A DNA stretch of 64,000 nucleotides, taken from positions 249,241 through 313,240 of the forward strand of contig VSDK01021695.1 in assembly GCA_009767595.1 (NCBI GenBank), given 5' to 3'. The position numbers and the translations under genes were made by a program. The notes below the pieces were generated by a model, which ran no database searches, was not told the origin of the DNA, and was given only the letters and a program-made list of their open reading frames with translations. Below are positions 24,950 through 35,700 of the stretch, piece after piece. Source of the stretch: Symbiodinium kawagutii (lineage: Eukaryota > Sar > Dinophyceae > Suessiales > Symbiodiniaceae). The first letter of the stretch is position 1, and every line of letters begins with the position of its first letter.

Positions 24950-25474
24950 TTAATTGGCTTCTAGAGCCAGCAGATCTTCCTCTCTCACTTTTGCAACTTT
25001 CTCAGCTTCTGCTTCAAAAGAGTTTCTCCTTGTAGAGCCTGAGAATGCTCCGGTGAAAAGCCCCACAAAGCTTCGGCTTATGTTTGTCAGGAAGCCTCCA
25101 GAAACTCCTGGCCTCCTTGCCCATGATCTTAGAGACTTAAACCAACTAAAGAGTCTTCCATTTTGGTCTAATTCCAGGGCCTCAGTCAGGAGCTGTTTGG
25201 CATCTACCTCATTCGCTTGGTTCACGGCTTGACTTTCTTCTTCTGCTCTAGCTAAGTAGGCGTGCCAAGCTTTCTTCGAATCCTTCCCGAAATATTGCAA
25301 GATCTGTTTCGCTCCTGACCTTGACTCAGCAAACATGATGTCCTTGATGACTTGGCGAAAAGGTGCAAGGCTAGCTGAGATGCTTTGCTGCAACTTCTCA
25401 TGAGTAGAAGGATCACCTTTGAAGCAAACTAGCTCTGGTGAGCTTGAGTTCCTCATTTCCTCAGGGCTGTTCAC
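24950..25474 (-). CDS. Hypothetical 174-residue helical protein
   Basis: A clean minus-strand ORF from ATG (25474) to TAA (24950) encodes a charged, helix-rich protein, for example AFRQ-type text PFRQVIKDIMFAESRSGAKQ, KAWHAYLARAEEESQAV and a C-terminal EAEAEKVAKVREEDLLALE. It is the longest ORF outside the retrotransposon and has protein-like codon composition, with none of the TGATGG repeat. The ten bases AGTATCGACC flank it at 24930-24939 and 25483-25492, giving a 543 bp island. Similar AGTATCAACC words are common nearby, so the flanking repeat may be coincidence. No family recognised. It could be a short intronless gene, a retroposed copy or a terminal exon. Confidence 0.6.
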   Translation of the reverse strand: MNSPEEMRNSSSPELVCFKGDPSTHEKLQQSISASLAPFRQVIKDIMFAESRSGAKQILQYFGKDSKKAWHAYLARAEEESQAVNQANEVDAKQLLTEALELDQNGRLFSWFKSLRSWARRPGVSGGFLTNISRSFVGLFTGAFSGSTRRNSFEAEAEKVAKVREEDLLALEAN

Positions 25475-25670
25475 TTCACTTCAGTATCGACCATGACTAA
25501 GAAACACAACCAATAACTAGCAACTAGTAACCAGCAACTAGTATGTAAAGAAAGTATCAACCGTTGACCACTTAGTAGCAGCCACTTAGTAGTAACCATT
25601 ACAGTAAGTAAAGTAACCATTAACCACCTGGTAGCAATCAGTAAATGTCTCACCCGTTTCCAGCTTCAAC

Positions 25671-25792
25671 CTCCGGGAGCCCGGGGTCAGCATCCGCACC
25701 TCGCGAAGCAAGCGATTCACCTCGCGTTTCGCTGCCAGGGGCGTCACAGCGGAGTGCAACAGGCGCAGGGCGTCGGCCAACAGCTGCGGTTC
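25671..25792 (-). CDS. Exon-like block, unrecognised gene
   Basis: Minus-strand block after CCCCCAG|G. Pieces: EPQLLADALRLLHSAVTPLA, AKREVNRLLREVRMLTPGSR. It is GC-rich and helix-prone. The donor is either GTTGAA at 25670 (shown) or an earlier GTGCGG that would end in phase 0. It does not match the C-terminal part of CPSF73 that would be expected downstream of the gene on its right. Confidence 0.45.
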
Positions 25793-25799
25793 CTGGGGG

Positions 25800-27250
25800 T
25801 CATGGATGGGTAGGTGGGTGGTAGGGTGGGGGCGTTGTTTCATGTTGGCTGGTTGGATGGTTTAGTATAGTTGGTTGGATGGCTGGATAGTTTTGAGTCA
25901 TGTTGAATGATTTTGAGTCATGTCGGCTGGTTGGATGGTTTTGAGTCATGATGGATAATTTCGATAAATAGTTGGTTGGTTCATGATGGATGTCTTGTTG
26001 GGACAATGCCGAGAAGCAAAACAAATAAATGTGCCGAAACAAATTAGCGTGGAAACACATCTTAGCAACAAACGAGCAACGACCACAATCAACCAAAGAA
26101 GTGGTCCATCTGAACAAGACACTGACATACACAAAACAATGAATTCCTCACCTTTGTCAAGTAATCTGTAGGAATCAATATGGCAGACCAAAGGATTCAA
26201 TCATTTGAAACATGTTTGCGACAATTGGGTTTCTCATTAAGCAGTATAGATGATAAACTAAGCTAGCAGGTCACCCCTCAACCTCGCAAAAGTAAGGCAA
26301 ACACAGCAAATCTCGGTGGCTATTCTCAATTCTCCGATGATTGTTGCAAGCTAAAAACTTGGTGATAGATTCTAAACTAAAAAGTGTTTAATACTGTAAA
26401 GCTATAACTTTCTGGTGATTTGCTGCTGATTTGCTTGTTATTGGCTGGTTCTTCCTTACTGAGCTATCTAGACCTTGGACAAGCTTCTGCATCCGTCCAG
26501 TCTTCCAAACGAACTTCCAGCAGTGGCAAGAAGCCTAGGCAGCACTCGTGGTATCGGTTTCAGTAGATGAGCTCAACCACAGCAGCCAACGGCATATCCA
26601 TCCAAGGGGTTGCCATCTATGACACTGGTTCTAGTGGTTTCAATGGGATACGTCACAGGGCCTAACAACTAGATGTTCATTGATGGACGCCCACACAGAG
26701 CAAATGCATGCAGCACATGCGCACGTAGAGGATTCACTGTTTACAAATGTTGAGTCTCAATTTCAATTGGATTGTGGTAGCTGCTCTCATAATTATCATT
26801 ATAGCAATTTTATAGTTCCAAGTATTGGTCATGATGCTTATCAAATACGTACCAAAAATTGGTAGCATCAAAAGTGATAGCAAAAGCTGGTAACGTACCA
26901 CCAGCCAGCAACGCTCATACTTTTCTGGTTGGTGCTTTCAACCCCTCTTACAAAGATCATGATACACTTCATCAAGTAAGCATCCCAAATATTTTTGGGC
27001 AAATTCAAATCCCAAATTTTTTTGGGCAAATTCAAAACCGTTTAAACCACCAACCAGAAGTTGTTTCACCACCAAATTTCGCTGGTTACTATTCCCAACT
27101 ATCAACTATTAGAATCCACTAGGGATCAACTTGCCAATAGGTATCAACTATTAGAATCCACTAGGGATCAACTAGGGATCAACTATTGGCATTAGAATCC
27201 CCTATCAAAAATTGTTTAGATATGTTGAAACCACCAACCAGGTATCAACT
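25800..27250. other. Repeat-rich, no gene seen
   Basis: Contains a TTGGTTGGATGG-type repeat (25810-25990), two direct copies of TTTTTGGGCAAATTCAAA near 26994-27040, and repeated TCAACTATTAGAATCCACTA words at 27104-27170. No supportable coding block. Confidence 0.4.
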
Positions 27251-27269
27251 TGCCAATGCCTCGCAGGCT

Positions 27270-27356
27270 GTAGTCCACAAGTGACGTAGCCGTTGCCGCT
27301 TGGGATGCCATTCGTCCAGCCGCCAATCGCTGCTTCGGGCCGGGCTAGCCATGGCG
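27270..27356 (-). CDS. CPSF3: CPSF73 exon 29, tentative
   Basis: Minus-strand GC-rich block after GCGACAG. In the phase left by exon 28 it reads PWLARPEAAIGG and onward to SGNGYVTCG. The WLARPEAAIG segment can be aligned to the FLADKKPEQG region that follows the RGE motif in the family. The acceptor is followed by C and the donor is not resolved, so both ends are approximate. Confidence 0.35.
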
Positions 27357-28076
27357 CTGTCGCAAGTGTGGTTCTGCATGATGAAAAATCTAGCAGTTTA
27401 TGGTTGCAAATGATGCTGGAAGATATCCATGGGCTCTAGCTGGCAAATAATGTGTAGTAATGCTATAGTCCAGCTGGTTAGTTTTAGAAAAACATCAACA
27501 AGAAGGGGAGGTAATGGTGAAGGATTGTCCATCATTATCCGCTCTGAACCATCTCTGGAATCATTCAGAATTATCAGTCATGGCTGTACCAATTCTGGAG
27601 AACTGAAAAACACACCGAAGGATTGATATTTCTATCTCTAAAAATGGCATGGCTTTGCCAGGATTCATCATCAGTATGAACCATTGTCAATGGTCACTAA
27701 CCATGCTTATTAGTTGGTTAGCCACGCATCAGCAGAAACATGGAACCTTTATCACCAAAAAAGTTGACTAAAAGTACTCTGAAGACTATCATCGAGGATC
27801 AGGAACGGGTGCATGAACACATTTGAAGGCGCTTATGACCAGCCAGGATGATTGACTATTCTCGAATAATCACAGTGTGACGGAGAACTTAATGATGGTT
27901 GATTTAAACAACGATTGCAAACAGTTGGGTAAGAGTTCACAAAGCTGCTTAAAGATTGGATACACTGATCAACTTTTGCAACAGTTCAGTAACCAAAGCA
28001 GTTGAGATTACAACGGTTGGTAATCTTTTCCTGTTGTATCAAAGCAGCCTTCAACAACAGACCTGCAGTTTAAAAC

Positions 28077-28131
28077 CGGACTCGACCAGGCTAGTGATCC
28101 CCTCAAAGTGCAGAGTCCGCTTCAGTCCGTC
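28077..28131 (-). CDS. CPSF3: CPSF73 exon 28, probable
   Basis: Acceptor GGCAAG|G, donor GTTTTA. Reads DGLKRTLHFEGITSLVES plus one base. TLHFEG corresponds to the conserved TLNFRGE-like strand just after the beta-CASP domain. About 16 residues expected before it in animal CPSF73 are absent, so a divergent linker or an unseen exon is possible. Confidence 0.55.
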
Positions 28132-28149
28132 CTTGCCGTGATCGAGCCA

Positions 28150-29110
28150 TGAGAAAAACGTGCTTCATCAATCATCATGAACCATCGTTACTGACCCACA
28201 TCAACCATCACCAACCAATATCAACCAGCTTGATTAACCACCCATGCGACATCATTAACCATCAATTCACCAACCACTCAGCATTATTAGCCACTACTGT
28301 TCATCGTTCATTATCAACTAATCATCAATGATTGACCCATATCGGCCATCATTAACCACTATAAGCCAGCGTGATTGAACATAAACAGCATCACTAAACA
28401 AGCGTTACAAACCATTACTAGCCATAAGTTCAAGTTCTTAATACCTTCTATCAACCAGCACTATTCACCTGCCTGATCAACCATCAATAAGCCATCATTC
28501 CGTATCAACTATCCGTCCATAAGCATCAATTATCCATTCATCCATCACTTGTATTCATCATGTTTGACTAATCATTCATCAAACATCAGTCATCGTGGTA
28601 AACCAATATCAGCCATGAACCATCAATTGATATGTACTTTCCATTACCTACTATTTAACCACTAACCCATGTCAACAATAATTAACCACTATCTACCAGC
28701 ATGATTGACTAATGAAATATCCATTGACCATCCATTGCCGACGAATCCATGAATCATCAAATAACCATTCATTATCTAAGCACCATGCACCAGCTACCAC
28801 TATTGCTAAGTACTTCTTGTACTAGCCAATACTAATCATATATTCACCATAAATAGCTGTGAACCATCCATTAAGCATCCATTCGCCATCTGTATACTAT
28901 TGAACCACTATCAATTAACCTATACCACGCATCAGTAACCATCCATTATCCGTCCATTGACCATCTATTCAAGATGAGCCACCAGATTCAGACCACCAGA
29001 ATATTAATCTTTATTAAAACCAGCGATTGTGAACCAACCAAAAAAAAACTATCCATGACTGAATATGAACTATGATAATGACCATCCATAAATCATCAAT
29101 GGATAATTCA
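28150..29110 (-). repeat. Degenerate CCATCAACC/ATCATTAACC repeat
   Basis: Nearly 1 kb of AACCATCATTAACCATCA-type words, the complement of the TGATGGT repeat. It lies inside intron 27 of CPSF73. Confidence 0.75.
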
Positions 29111-29227
29111 TATACATATAAATTTCAATTGAATCACTGAATATGAACCATCCAGAACCCACTATTGATGGCTATAGCCATTTGTTTCACCCACCTATAA
29201 TCCTATAGCTATAACTGATTCATAGAC

Positions 29228-29347
29228 ATATGGCTGTGGGTCAAAACCCTGTACACCTCGTTCCCCCATCATTAACCATTGGTTTCCCTTACTATTGTTG
29301 GTCATCATCCCCCATTATTGGTTAGTTAATCTTGACCCCTAGCCATA
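29228..29347. mobile_element. Family II fold-back element
   Basis: Arms ATATGGCTGTGGGTCAAAAC and TTGACCCCTAGCCATAT. The left arm continues CCTGTACACCTCGTTCCCCC. Confidence 0.85.
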
Positions 29348-29527
29348 TATAGCTGGTATATCCCCTATAGTTGCTAGTTATCATCCCCTATTACTAACCA
29401 TTAACCAGCTACAAGAAAAACCAGTGGTTGGTTAACTGCTTGACCCATAGAGACATATTATGACCATTTTCCCTTTAGTTTGTTGGTTATTACCCACCAT
29501 TATTGGTTGGCAAAAAAAGACCCAAAC

Positions 29528-29651
29528 CCATATGGCTGTGGATCAAAACCCTGTACCCCTGGTTCCCCCATCATCAACCATTGTTTTCCCTATAAAATGG
29601 TTGGTTGTTATTCCCAATTGTTGCTGGTTAATATTGACCCACAACCATATG
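29528..29651. mobile_element. Family II fold-back element
   Basis: Arms CATATGGCTGTGGATCAAAA and TTGACCCACAACCATATG. Second copy within 300 bp of the previous one, same orientation, both in CPSF73 intron 27 next to exon 27. Confidence 0.85.
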
Positions 29652-29690
29652 ACCATAGCAACCCCAAGCGCCATGTTTTTCCCCGATCTC

Positions 29691-29747
29691 CTCCCGCAGC
29701 TTGTTCCGCATGCGGTTCATCTCGTGCTCCTCGCCGTGGACTAGGAC
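29691..29747 (-). CDS. CPSF3: CPSF73 exon 27: beta-CASP motif C
   Basis: Acceptor GCCCCAG|G, donor GA (GAGATC) or slightly further. Reads VLVHGEEHEMNRMRNKLRE. VHGE carries the motif C histidine; EHEMNRMRNKL matches the family pattern NEMxRLKxAL. It follows the 9.6 kb intron that contains the retrotransposon. Confidence 0.92.
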
Positions 29748-32700
29748 CTGGGGCTGCGACAAAGGTGCAGCCCTGCGGAGAAAGCGTGGCTTCAGGGATA
29801 AGAATTGATGGGTATCTTATGGTGGGTATATGGTGTCATGGTGGGAAATTGATGACTAATCATGGTTCATTACACGAGTTAAGAGCTGATATGAGGTGTC
29901 ATTGAAGGTTAATGATGGTTCATTACACGAGTTAATAAAGCTGATATGAGGTGTAATTGATGGCTAATCATGGTTCATTACACGAGTTAACAGCTGATAT
30001 GAGGTGAAATTGATGGTTAATGATGCTTGATTACACAAGTTAACAGCTGATATGAGGTGAAATTGATGGTTAATGATAGTTCATTGATAGTACAGTTGGC
30101 TATGATCTACTGTGTCGATAATAGCATTTACATAAATCACAAAAAATCTATATTGCTGGATTAACTAGAATAAACTAACCTGTAGACAAGCGGCAAATGA
30201 TCACCTAGTTATGGTTTAGAAGAAAGCTTGTCGCAGTTGATCTTAGCCATCCGATACTATTATAAAAGATCAAACATGATGTAGCATATATATTCACTCA
30301 GCACTCTCTCATTTTTTCCCTTGCGTTGAAGTGAGTTTGACACACGGCACTTGCCCACATCATCACGAAGAGGAGCGAAAGGCTGCGATGGTCCAGCTAT
30401 CCATCCAGTCAAGCCATGCGCCACGTGCTCCTCGGTCAAGTGCCAGTCTTCACCTCTTTCTGACCCATGGGTGGGCCGGGAGGGTGTGCTTGAGCGGGAA
30501 AACGAAGCAGCACATCGTGAATAGGCACCATTCACTCAGCACTCTCTCATTTTTTCCCTTGCATTGAAACGGCACTTGCCCACATCATCACGAAGAGGAG
30601 CGAAAGGCTGCGATGGTCCAGCTATCCATCCAGTCAAGCCATGCGCCACGTGCTCCTCGGTCAAGTGCCAGTCTTCACCTCTTTCCCAGTCCTTCCACCG
30701 TCTTGACATTCGTCACTTTAAGTCAGAAAGAGGGAGGCCCATGTCTCCGAAGGGACTTGGGCATCCGTGTATTGCTGGGCTCGTGCGAGGACAGCAGGAA
30801 AACTCGAAGAAATTTGCACCACAAGGTCCTTAGTCGGTTTAGGAACCTTTTGGAGATATACCAGAGCAGAAATCTCTTGGACATAGATGTCCATCATCTT
30901 CCGATTAGCCCATCTACCACGTCTCTGTAGCAGATCAGGACTCTCCGTGGTCTGCATGATCCATGTAGCGGAGCCAGCTCGAATGGACGCCAGTTCAAGG
31001 GGTCTAATCCCGTCCTGTGCTTTCGTAGGCAAAGACAAAGCGTGCAAAACCGACTTTAATCTCGATCTCAAAGTACTTCCGCTCAAAGGCCAAAGCTTCT
31101 GATGAGGTTGCAACGGTGACAGGCTCATCTCGACAACTGCCAGCATGTCTGCCATGTCGATCTTAACACTTTGGTGCCTTGCATGTGAGAAACGAGATTT
31201 AGGATCCCTTATCGCCAGAAGTCCAAATGGAACAGTGTAGTCACCATCGGAAGGTAAAAGTAAATCTCCTCTAGCAGCCAGCAGAACTTCGCCAGGCCGT
31301 AACAGACCTGCCCACATTAGAGCAAAAACTCCTGCAAAACGAACCCAGCCCCACATCAACGATACAGAAAGGATGGCTAGTGCCACACTTCCAGGCATTG
31401 CAACGTGATGCTCCGAAGGTTCATGTTTGACCCAGGAGAAACCGAAAGCCCAGGCTCCCTGCAATGTTCGACGTATTGCTGGTTTCCAACTTGTAATTGC
31501 ATTCAGAGTTTCAGCGAAGTGGGCGTATGGTCGCCCAGCAGCATAAAGAAGTCTGCCAAACCTCTCCAGTATCAAGTTTATATCATCGATATACAGTTGA
31601 TGATTAGCAAAAAGGTTTAGTGGTTCCAGTCCCTCACTTTCGCACCACTCCAGGAAGTCACGAAGAAGCCTATCTCTCCGATCCACAGTTGATGGTAGAA
31701 CCATTCTCCCAGCAGGTATTGGATTTCGAGCTGCTCGCTGCTGTGCTCGTTGAAAGTCCCCAGGTGTCTTCGGAAACACAGGCATGGCAAAGGCACATGT
31801 TGTGAAACTTCGCGGATGGACGATCCCAAGCAAGAGCAACCACCAGACAAAAGACGACCAGCGGACGGCACTCACCAGCAGCCAGCAAAACCAGACAGCA
31901 GGGAGAAAGAAGAACCAGAGACACCACCCCAGGAGGTCAAAGGTAAAAGTGAGAGCCGTGGAAAATCCAAGTAAGAGCGTGCTCATCAAATCCAAAGAGC
32001 GGACAGGAGAGAGTGAAGGGGAAAGTTCAGAAGAATTCCAACCCCAAAATCCAACGGGGGGCGACCGTGCAAAGGGCGAAGCCAACAGCATGATCCTTCT
32101 CCTGAAGTTCCTTGGCCCTTCACATAGAACCTTCAAACTCTTGATCCTTAAACTCCTTTTGGCCCTTTTCCTAAATCATTCACACTCCTCATCCTGAAAA
32201 TCCTTGGCCCTTCTCCTGGAAAACCCAACGTATCATCGAACTGCTTTTGCATGTGACCGTATCCAACATGGAATGATCCCTCAACTCGTCGGTATATAGA
32301 CCTGTCCGAAAAATGAAGTGCCATTGGACCCAACAAGCGAAGCACCAGCCGTACCCAGTTTGAAGCCCATCTTCGAAGTTTCGGCAGTTCCGACAACAAG
32401 TATACATCCTCATCATCCCAAGAATCAATACCCAATGATCCATAGCGTCCACGAACCGACACATTCCTTGTAGGATCGTCTGAAGGATTCCATCTTGTAG
32501 GCACAAAAGGAAGGGTGAAGTATAGCGCAGCTGCTACCATGATCGCATTGACACGCCTCAGGATAGGTGACAAACCTCTTGAAGAAGTTCTTCCCTTTGA
32601 AGTTGCCCCACGGACTACGAAGCTATCCGCGAAGTTCACAACTCTGGTGGGACGCTTCCTCCTTGCAACATGATTTGCCAAGCGCAGCAGAGATGCCTCT

Positions 32701-35700
32701 TCCAGTATGTTGATGTGGCTCTGCTTCTTAAAAGTCCAACTAGCCACTTTTTCCCACTGCGAACTCAGAGAAACATCGTTGACCAGCTGGTTCTCCAAGC
32801 CATTGACCTGAAGAGAATCCAAGGCATCCATACTATCCTTGACACTCCTGACAATGCATCCACCAGACCAGGTACATAGGTAGCCGAAACCTTTGTATAC
32901 TTCCCCTGAACTTTGACGTGTCTAGAAGTACATGTACATCGCTTCCATAAAGGTGTCAAGTCCACATGCGACCCCAAGAAACGAAAAGGTTTCATATGGA
33001 TAGATCCGAACCTGCATGAGTCACATCTCACCTCCATAGCACCCAGTTGCCTCCTCAAAGAAATCCATCCTGGGAGATACCTCATGTAGGAAGAAAAGGG
33101 GTTCTCCATGACACCAGCAAACCCGTTGATCAGAGCAATACGAATCAGTTGAAAAGCTCTGCAAGCCAAAGTATTGCCCAACTGTGTTTGCCGATCAGCA
33201 GAATCAAACCCATACGGCATAGACTGACTCCGCAATCTCGGTCTTCTCATCAAGCTAAACGTTGTACAAGGCGGCGAGATCATGAAAGCCAGCAACCTGC
33301 CCGTAGAGACAAGGAAAGTCAACCATGATATCACATGCACCCATTCCAGGTTCAGCTCTTCTGAAAAGGAGAGGTCGATGGGAGGTCCACACATAGTCGC
33401 GCCTGCGAACACCTCAATAAAATCGAAGTGAAAGGCCAAAGGACGAGAAGGAGATTCATTGGGCGAAGACTGCAATGATTCCTCCCCCAGTTGATCTGCT
33501 CTCCTCAAGAAATCTTCCGCGGGAGATAGGAGACAAGTATAGCTCCCCTTGCATCTGCAACTCCTCCAGAGAGCCTTCGCAATATGGATTGGAACTGTTG
33601 TACTGCATATCGCCCCCATTGAAGAAGAAGCATCTGTGCAAAAGATACGCTCATGCATGTCTGCTCCCAGATCAAATACAGCCAAAGGCATCAACACTGC
33701 AAGCAATGTAAGTTCTGTAGCAACCTTTCGGGACAAGGGCAACACCCGAGAATTACTGCTGTCCACACGATTCTGATCCACCAAGTGATAGCTAGCCTGA
33801 AGAATTGACATCATAGGTCTCCGAAAACCCAAGATCGCAACCCAACCACCAAGCAAGCACAAGTGTAACGCATCTGTTGTACAACTGAGACAACACAAGG
33901 CCAATGAAATGAAGGACATCGAAATACGTTTCGCAATAGGTGCTCCCACAGTACACAAGCCTCTGTCCAGGGCAGCATCAGAAGAGTTGACTGTAGCCCC
34001 AATCAACTTACCAACATTCTCGCCAGTAATATCCTTCTCAGGTGATCCCAGCAAGTCCACCGCATCATACGCCTGCTGCGCACGATTGTAACACGCAGTT
34101 GCCTTGCTGTCCTCGTTGTTGCTCTTCCTGTCTTCCACACTCAACACAAAATAGTCATCGATCACCAAACCTTGACAAAGATCATGCGAGCGCAAACACC
34201 TCGGAGCTGTCAACCTGCTTGTAGCATCCAAAAGCTCGAACTGTTGAAGCAGCTTTTCATGAGCCTGTGTAGCCACTTCCACGCCAGCATGGTCCCCCTG
34301 AAAAATCGACTGAAACGCAACCCAGACATGACCCGATAGTAACTGCTCACAACCAGATCCGCTGGAGGCATAGTCATCACCAACACCAGAATGCAGCATA
34401 TCACCCTGAACATGCCTTGCACGAGTAACCTTCGCTGCTAACTGAGTCGTATAGGCTGAGTATGCAGTGGTGTCACAAAGGTCCTCCAAGCACACTGCAG
34501 GACCCACAGAGTTTGTCACCGCACGAGATCGTGTAACCCATATCTGGTGATAATATCCTTCCTGTCTGAAATCGCCACTACAGCCTTCTGTTCAGGAACC
34601 TGCACAAAGACATCGATGAGGTCAACGCCTGCTGGAAGATGTCTACTTGGACCTTCAACATGTCGTTCCAGGCTGTTTTGTCCTCGTCTGTCGCCGATTT
34701 GCCTATCAATCGAAGCAGACTTATAATTGTTAAAGACACGAACCAACGAGCCAATGGGTCGCTGCTCATGATGAAGAAGGCACAAACCACGCACATCCCA
34801 AACTTTAGCCAGGGCACAAACTTCTGATGCAGGGTCTCGACATTTTGGATGAGCACCAAGTTGCAAGCCACCGCACAACACATTTGGATCGCGATAAGCC
34901 ATCACCAGTTCATCTTCCAGGAAACTCGTTACGTCCCAGTTGCCCGATCCACTCAGCTTCAGGCGAGATGCATCAAGATCTCGAAAAGGCTGTACCTCCG
35001 GAGACTGCATGGGATCCTCACCATCTTGAACGCCTGCAAAAGTCCTGTCATAGGATGAAGAGACGTTACCTTGAGCAGTCATCAACACACTTAGCTCAGA
35101 TAATCTTGCAATCAATTCAGGTGTTTTTCGTCCAGACTTCCCAATGTCGAAAGAAGAAGCCCAGCCGTCCGATCTGATTAAAGCCCTCAAACGACTGTAC
35201 AAGCACTCATGCTCGGCATTCGGGAGCCTCAGCTGTTGCTCATCGAACCATTGACCACCTAAGTGCCAAAAATTCAAGGCCATGCAGATAGTATGAACTG
35301 CTCGTTGAAGGTGCACACGTCTGCGGACCTTTGATGAACAATGCCCAGGCATCCTACCCACTGCATCGAAAACCAACACAGGAATAGGGAAGAAGACCGG
35401 TGTCGAAGGAGAACGTGTCTTCATCCTCCGAGACAAAGCAAGGGAATCATTGAGAAAACATACGAAAGGGGTCCTAGTCCTCAAAACGCTTCCAACCAAA
35501 GTTGCACACCACTTCGGATATGACATAGTTGAAGAGCTGCTAGGAACCGAAGAATTGTTCTGAAGGCCCGATTTGACCTTAGGTTCCTGCACCCCAGCAG
35601 GTTTGATACCATCCACTGTTCCCACTAAAGACAAGGCAGGAGACCTGAAATTGAATTCGTTCATGCAGTCATGTCCATCCCCACAGGTTATGGAGAGGGG

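Noticed and set aside
30887..32197. Plus-strand ORFs opposite the recombinase
   Set aside because: Shadow frames; conserved recombinase and RNase H motifs are all on the minus strand.
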